Shown: in pieces, positions 60,119 through 64,000 of the stretch | How positions within the stretch are numbered: the stretch's first letter is position 1 | How the letters are laid out: each line of letters opens with the position of its first letter | NCBI RefSeq assembly: GCF_002845275.2 | Contig: NZ_CP088149.1 | Span: forward strand, 4,646,501 to 4,710,500 | Direction of reading: 5' to 3' | DNA from: Pseudomonas sp. S06B 330 | GTDB lineage: Bacteria; Pseudomonadota; Gammaproteobacteria; Pseudomonadales; Pseudomonadaceae | DNA: 64,000 nt | Notes under the pieces: generated by a model | What the model saw: only the letters and a program-made list of their open reading frames with translations | The model's database searches: none | Told to the model about the DNA's origin: nothing | Position numbers and translations under genes: made by a program

Positions 60119-60733
60119 ATGACCGCCGCAACCACCACCGAACGCGCCAGCCTGCGTTCGCAACGCCTGAACCAGCTGACCCATGCCCCGCATAGCGAGC
60201 TGGACGCTCTGGTCAAATCCCACGCGCCGTTCGAAACCCGCGAAAGCTTCGCCCGCTTCGTCGTCGCCCAGTACCTGTTCCAGAACGAACTCAAGGCGCT
60301 GTACACCGACCCGGCACTGATTGCCATCGTCCCTGACCTGGCCGAACGCTGCCGCGCCGAACAGGCTGGCCTGGACCTGGCTGACCTCAACACCGAGATT
60401 CCAGCAGATTTCCCCGGTGCTGTTGAGAACCCGAGCCTGGGCGAAGCCATGGGCTGGATCTTCGTTTCCGAAGGCTCCAAGCTGGGTGCCGCATTCCTGA
60501 TCAAGCGCGCCGTGGTGCTGGGCCTGTCCGACAGCTTCGGAGCCCGTCACCTGGGCGAGCCTGCCGGTGGCCGCGCTGAAGGCTGGAAGCAGTTCACCCG
60601 CATCCTCGACGGTCTGGAGCTGAGCGCCGAAGAAGAAGCCAAAGCCGAAAAAGGTGCCGTAGCGGCGTTCGAACGCTTCACCGAATTGCTCAAACACGCC
60701 TACGCAACTGCGCCTAAAGCCGAACTGGCCTGA
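60119..60733 (+). CDS. hemO: Biliverdin-producing heme oxygenase (HemO/PigA type)
   Basis: A 204-residue cytosolic enzyme that opens heme to biliverdin, CO and iron. The proximal-histidine region is RLNQLTHAPHSELDALVKSH (about 15-34) and the distal-helix glycine motif is GWIFVSEGSKLGAAFL (about 117-132). AAGGAA precedes the ATG. It has its own candidate promoter matching that of the receptor, so uptake and breakdown of heme are co-regulated. Confidence 0.94.
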   Translation: MTAATTTERASLRSQRLNQLTHAPHSELDALVKSHAPFETRESFARFVVAQYLFQNELKALYTDPALIAIVPDLAERCRAEQAGLDLADLNTEIPADFPGAVENPSLGEAMGWIFVSEGSKLGAAFLIKRAVVLGLSDSFGARHLGEPAGGRAEGWKQFTRILDGLELSAEEEAKAEKGAVAAFERFTELLKHAYATAPKAELA

Positions 60734-60742
60734 TGCGCCGTA

Positions 60743-60767
60743 CCCGGTTACCCTCGTGGTAACCGGG
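60743..60767 (+). terminator. Hairpin after the heme oxygenase gene
   Basis: CCCGGTTACC-CTCGT-GGTAACCGGG, a perfect 10-bp stem 9 nt after the stop codon. There is only a short T stretch (CCTTA), so it may be partial and allow read-through into the DUF454 gene. Confidence 0.6.
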
Positions 60768-60792
60768 CCTTACCCGTGCAACCGACGCTGCC

Positions 60793-61218
60793 ATGACCCG
60801 CCCTTCTAGCTCGAAACTCTCCCGCCTGCTGTTCGGCCTACTGGCCTATATCAGCCTGGCCATCGGCCTGGTCGCTATTGTGGTGCCCGGCTTGCCGACC
60901 ACCGAGTTCATTCTGCTCGCCGCCTGGGCCGCCACCCGCAGCTCACCGCGCCTGAGCGCCTGGCTGGAAAATCATCGCTTGTTCGGCCCGATCCTGCACA
61001 ACTGGCGCAATGGCAAGGTCATCCAGCGTCGCGCCAAACTCAGCGCCACCATCAGCATGCTGTTGTGCGCGAGCCTGATGCTGGTGTTCCTTGATCACGG
61101 TTGGCCGGTGTTTCTTGCCATCGGCGGCATGGCCTTGGGCAACCTGTGGATCTGGTCGCGGCCGGAAACTGTAAGAGGGGTGGATGAACTGGGCTCGGTG
61201 AAGTCTTCGCAGGGATAG
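60793..61218 (+). CDS. DUF454 (YbaN-family) inner-membrane protein
   Basis: 141 residues with the YbaN layout: a first hydrophobic helix ending VPGLPTTEFILLAAWAATRS, the conserved RLSAWLENHRLFGPILHNWR amphipathic loop, then two more membrane segments. Function is unknown; the family is often found next to heme oxygenase or heme uptake genes, as here, so a link to heme or iron is an inference from context. Confidence 0.88.
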   Translation: MTRPSSSKLSRLLFGLLAYISLAIGLVAIVVPGLPTTEFILLAAWAATRSSPRLSAWLENHRLFGPILHNWRNGKVIQRRAKLSATISMLLCASLMLVFLDHGWPVFLAIGGMALGNLWIWSRPETVRGVDELGSVKSSQG

Positions 61219-61251
61219 CCGCAGCCTGGTGGCAGCGGCTTCCCCTGTTCG

Positions 61252-62679
61252 TTACAAGGTCAGCAGCCCCGCATACAGGCCATACGCCGCCACTACAGCG
61301 CCCACCAGCACCCCGGCAAAGATCAGCTTTTCCCAATGGGTGAACAGCCCCTGGCCCTGCTCATGCTTGGCCCGGGCAAACAGGATCACCCCTGGCGCAT
61401 ACAGCAACGCCGACAGCAGCAAGTACTTCAAGCCACCGGCATACAGCAGCCAGATCGCGTAGACCAGGGCGATGCCTGCAATCAACAGGTCTTTGCGTCG
61501 CGCACCTGGATGGCCCTCATATGACTCGCCACGCACTGCCAGCAGCACGGCATACGCCGCCGACCACAGATACGGCACCAGAATCATCGACGAGGCCAGG
61601 TAGATCAGGCTGGTATAGGTGCCCGCCGAGAACAGCGTGATCAGCAAAAACAGCTGGATCATGACGTTGGTCAGCCATAGTGCGTTGGATGGCACATGGT
61701 TGGCATTTTCATGGGCTAGAAAACGCGGCATGGTCTGGTCACGGGCAGTGGCAAACAGAATTTCGGCGCACAGCAAGGCCCAGGACAGCAACGCACCCAG
61801 CAACGAAATGGCCAGGCCGATGCTGATCAACAAGGCACCCCAGGGCCCGACGATATGCTCAAGCACCGAGGCCAGCGACGGGTTCTGCAGCGCCGCCAGT
61901 TCCGGCTGGGTCATAACCCCCAACGACAGCACGTTGACCATCACCAGCAAGGCCAGTACGCCAATGAAGCCGATCACGGTGGCCTTGCCCACATCCGAGC
62001 GTTTCTGCGCCCTGCCTGAGTAAACACTGGCGCCTTCAATGCCGATGAACACGAACACCGTCACCAGCATCATGTTGCGCACCTGATCGAGCACGCTGCC
62101 GAATTTCGGATTGCTCAAGCCCCAGATGTCGCGCGTGAAGATGTCGGCACGAAACGCCACCGCGGCGATGATGATGAACATCACCAGCGGCACGATTTTG
62201 GCCACGGTGGTCACCTGGTTGATGAACGCGGCCTCTTTGATGCCGCGCAACACCAGGAAGTGGACAGCCCACAGCAGCAGCGACGCGCAGGCAATGGCAA
62301 TCGGTGTGTTGCCCTCGCCGAATACCGGAAAGTAAAAACCCAGGGTGCTGAACAACAGAACGAAATAGCCGACGTTGCCCAGCCAAGCACTGATCCAGTA
62401 GCCCCAGGCGGACGAAAAGCCCATGTAATCGCCGAAACCGGCCTTGGCATAGGCGTACACCCCCGAGTCGAGCTCCGGCTTGCGGTTGGCCAGGGTCTGG
62501 AACACAAACGCCAGGGCCAGCATGCCCACCGCAGTAATGCCCCAGCCGATCAGTACCGCACCGACGTCGGCGCGCGCCGCCATGTTCTGCGGCAAGGAGA
62601 AAATTCCGCCGCCGATCATCGACCCGACCACCAGCGCGATCAACGCACCCAGGCGCAATTTTTGTCCAGGTTCGGACAT
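61252..62679 (-). CDS. arcD: Basic amino acid antiporter, ArcD-like (arginine/ornithine)
   Basis: A 475-residue APA-family carrier with about 12-13 membrane segments. The first helix reads [20 protein letters not shown], the conserved glycine-rich substrate loop of this group; [20 protein letters not shown] and [20 protein letters not shown] are further landmarks. The start at 62679 is set by AAAGGGG 6 nt upstream; an ATG two codons earlier also exists. It is very similar to the divergent gene at 63120. No arc enzyme genes are within the window. Confidence 0.9.
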   Translation of the reverse strand: MSEPGQKLRLGALIALVVGSMIGGGIFSLPQNMAARADVGAVLIGWGITAVGMLALAFVFQTLANRKPELDSGVYAYAKAGFGDYMGFSSAWGYWISAWLGNVGYFVLLFSTLGFYFPVFGEGNTPIAIACASLLLWAVHFLVLRGIKEAAFINQVTTVAKIVPLVMFIIIAAVAFRADIFTRDIWGLSNPKFGSVLDQVRNMMLVTVFVFIGIEGASVYSGRAQKRSDVGKATVIGFIGVLALLVMVNVLSLGVMTQPELAALQNPSLASVLEHIVGPWGALLISIGLAISLLGALLSWALLCAEILFATARDQTMPRFLAHENANHVPSNALWLTNVMIQLFLLITLFSAGTYTSLIYLASSMILVPYLWSAAYAVLLAVRGESYEGHPGARRKDLLIAGIALVYAIWLLYAGGLKYLLLSALLYAPGVILFARAKHEQGQGLFTHWEKLIFAGVLVGAVVAAYGLYAGLLTL

Positions 62680-63043
62680 GCACATCCCCTTTCTGTCTCG
62701 TCTTTGTAACCTCAGGGGTTCACCCTGAGTTAAATATAGGCGCAGTTTAGGCGTTTATAGGTATTCCGTCTTTAAAACTATAACCCTCATAACTAGTGCG
62801 TCTATACCAAACATACTAATTGGTGAGTTTTGTGCACCACTCGCGACGCTTCAAGTAAATAAGAAAAAATCTTGTCAAAAATTTGCTAAACCTGTGAAAC
62901 GGGCTAGCTTCAAATCTCGCAGGCTGTCAGAGCGAATGCTCTAAATCACCATGGAGGTGCCTGTGTACGAGGCTTGCAGCATTGCCATCGGCATACTCCG
63001 GGGGAGCTCTTTCAGTCATTGACGCAATGGAATGCCCTATTAA
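62680..63043. other. AT-rich divergent region between two arcD-like genes
   Basis: No gene seen. AT-rich at 62730-62900. It holds the hairpin CTCAGGG-GTTCA-CCCTGAG (62711-62729), which would lie in the 5' leader of the minus-strand antiporter. Transcription for that gene probably starts within 62740-62830. Confidence 0.5.
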
Positions 63044-63057
63044 CTGACCTGAATCAG
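63044..63057 (+). promoter_or_regulatory. ANR/FNR-like box upstream of the second arcD
   Basis: CTGAC-CTGA-ATCAG differs by one base from the TTGAC-N4-ATCAG form of the ANR box known for the arc operon of P. aeruginosa. A plausible -10 (TTTACT or TACTCT, 63078-63085) would place the start near 63091, about 40-41 nt from the box centre, the class II activator position. Confidence 0.6.
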
Positions 63058-63119
63058 CTTATGAATACGTCGCTGGATTTACTCTAGCTTCATCTCTTCT
63101 CCTGATACGGAGTTATTCG

Positions 63120-64000
63120 ATGTCAGACGCTCCCGGAAAACTACGACTTGGTGCCCTTGTTGCACTTGTAGTCGGCTCTATGATCGGCGGCGGGATCTTT
63201 TCGCTGCCACAAAACATGGCTGCCAGTGCTGATGTAGGCGCTGTTCTGATCGGCTGGGGCATCACCGCTATCGGTATGTTGACCCTGGCCTTTGTGTTCC
63301 AGACCCTGGCCAACCGCAAGCCGGATCTTGACGGTGGGGTGTATGCCTACGCCAAGGCTGGATTCGGCGATTACATGGGCTTTTCGTCCGCCTGGGGCTA
63401 CTGGATCAGTGCCTGGCTGGGCAACGTCGGCTACTTCGTCCTGCTCTTCAGTACCTTGGGCTACTTCTTCCCGATCTTTGGCGAGGGCAATACCCCGGCC
63501 GCCATCATCGGCGCTTCTGTGCTGCTCTGGGCCGTACACTTTTTGGTCCTGCGCGGGATCAAGGAAGCGGCGTTCATCAACCTGGTCACTACCGTGGCCA
63601 AGGTCGTGCCGCTGGCGCTGTTCATCCTGATCGCCCTGTTCGCATTCAAACTGGACATCTTTACCGCTGACATCTGGGGCACCATGAACCCGGACCTGGG
63701 CAGCGTGATGAACCAGGTGCGTAACATGATGCTGGTCACCGTCTGGGTATTCATCGGCATCGAAGGCGCGAGCATCTTCTCGGCCCGTGCTGAAAAGCGT
63801 TCGGACGTGGGTAAGGCCACCGTCATCGGCTTCATCACCGTGCTGCTGTTCCTGGTTCTGGTCAACGTGCTGTCGCTGGGCATCATGACTCAGCCTGAAC
63901 TGGCCAAACTGCAGAACCCTTCGATGGCTGCCGTGCTGGAGCACGTGGTAGGTCACTGGGGCGCAGTGCTGATCAGCGTCGGTCTGATCATCTCGCTGCT
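63120..64000 (+). CDS. arcD: Second ArcD-like arginine/ornithine antiporter (cut by window end)
   Basis: The first 293 codons are present. [20 protein letters not shown] and most of the visible sequence are close to identical in pattern to the divergent paralogue at 61252-62679, differing mainly in loop positions. The start is supported by GGAG 9 nt before ATG. In related genomes this gene heads arcDABC (arginine deiminase pathway), so arcA would be expected just past the window; that cannot be seen here. Confidence 0.9.
   Translation, partial: MSDAPGKLRLGALVALVVGSMIGGGIFSLPQNMAASADVGAVLIGWGITAIGMLTLAFVFQTLANRKPDLDGGVYAYAKAGFGDYMGFSSAWGYWISAWLGNVGYFVLLFSTLGYFFPIFGEGNTPAAIIGASVLLWAVHFLVLRGIKEAAFINLVTTVAKVVPLALFILIALFAFKLDIFTADIWGTMNPDLGSVMNQVRNMMLVTVWVFIGIEGASIFSARAEKRSDVGKATVIGFITVLLFLVLVNVLSLGIMTQPELAKLQNPSMAAVLEHVVGHWGAVLISVGLIISL

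Noticed and set aside
63018..63034. TTGACGCAATGG as an ANR box
   Set aside because: Only the first half-site matches; the box at 63044-63057 has both halves and better spacing to the -10.

Overview
The window is chromosomal DNA from a fluorescent or putida-group Pseudomonas. Three things support this: the high-GC coding style; the order purL, mltF, tadA, guaA, guaB, xseA, leuA, then the zwf-pgl-eda / hexR / oprB / gts / gltR / glk / edd / gap glucose block followed by a heme-uptake locus and arcD, which I recognise from P. putida-type genomes; and many short REP-type inverted repeats around a 'gggagccggccttgccggc' core. No rRNA, tRNA, CRISPR array, transposase, integrase or phage gene was seen.

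Layout. 1-6.1 kb: an MHS-type MFS transporter, purT, a VUT-family membrane protein, a DUF1289 protein coupled to a gamma-carbonic anhydrase, two divergent Nudix hydrolases and a periplasmic L,D-transpeptidase-fold protein. 6.3-12.6 kb: a two-partner secretion pair, TpsB plus a 1520-residue TpsA adhesin with no recognisable C-terminal toxin and no immunity gene. 12.8-20.7 kb: a NIF3-like small protein, purL, mltF, tadA and a Tat-exported multicopper oxidase. 20.9-23.6 kb: a large orphan toxin of the membrane-targeted-effector/dermonecrotic family. 23.7-31.6 kb: guaBA, a zinc-ribbon protein, a TSUP transporter, a LysR regulator, xseA and an M23 peptidase. 31.6-32.45 kb: a decayed segment holding only the N-terminal domain of a VasX-like type VI effector. 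32.4-34.3 kb: leuA preceded by a Leu-rich 25-codon ORF. 34.5-38.4 kb: an unrecognised three-gene coiled-coil operon wedged between leuA and eda.

38.5-55.4 kb is a complete peripheral glucose system. OprB takes glucose across the outer membrane, GtsABCD across the inner membrane, and Glk phosphorylates it. Zwf, Pgl, Edd and Eda run the Entner-Doudoroff route, and Gap takes the triose phosphate onward. HexR (two matching operator-like sites, at zwf/hexR and edd/gap) and the GtrS-GltR two-component pair control it. 55.6-60.7 kb is a heme cell-surface-signalling locus: ECF sigma factor with a Fur box over its promoter, FecR-type anti-sigma, STN-containing TonB receptor and heme oxygenase. The receptor and the oxygenase carry the same promoter-like motif with identical spacing. 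60.8-64 kb: a DUF454 protein and two divergent ArcD-like antiporters, the second cut by the window edge and preceded by an ANR/FNR-like box.

The accessory cargo (tpsBA, the orphan toxin, the VasX remnant, the three-gene operon) sits as separate insertions between otherwise conserved housekeeping genes. The most plausible candidates for something undescribed are the three-gene coiled-coil operon and the orphan Tiki-like toxin.
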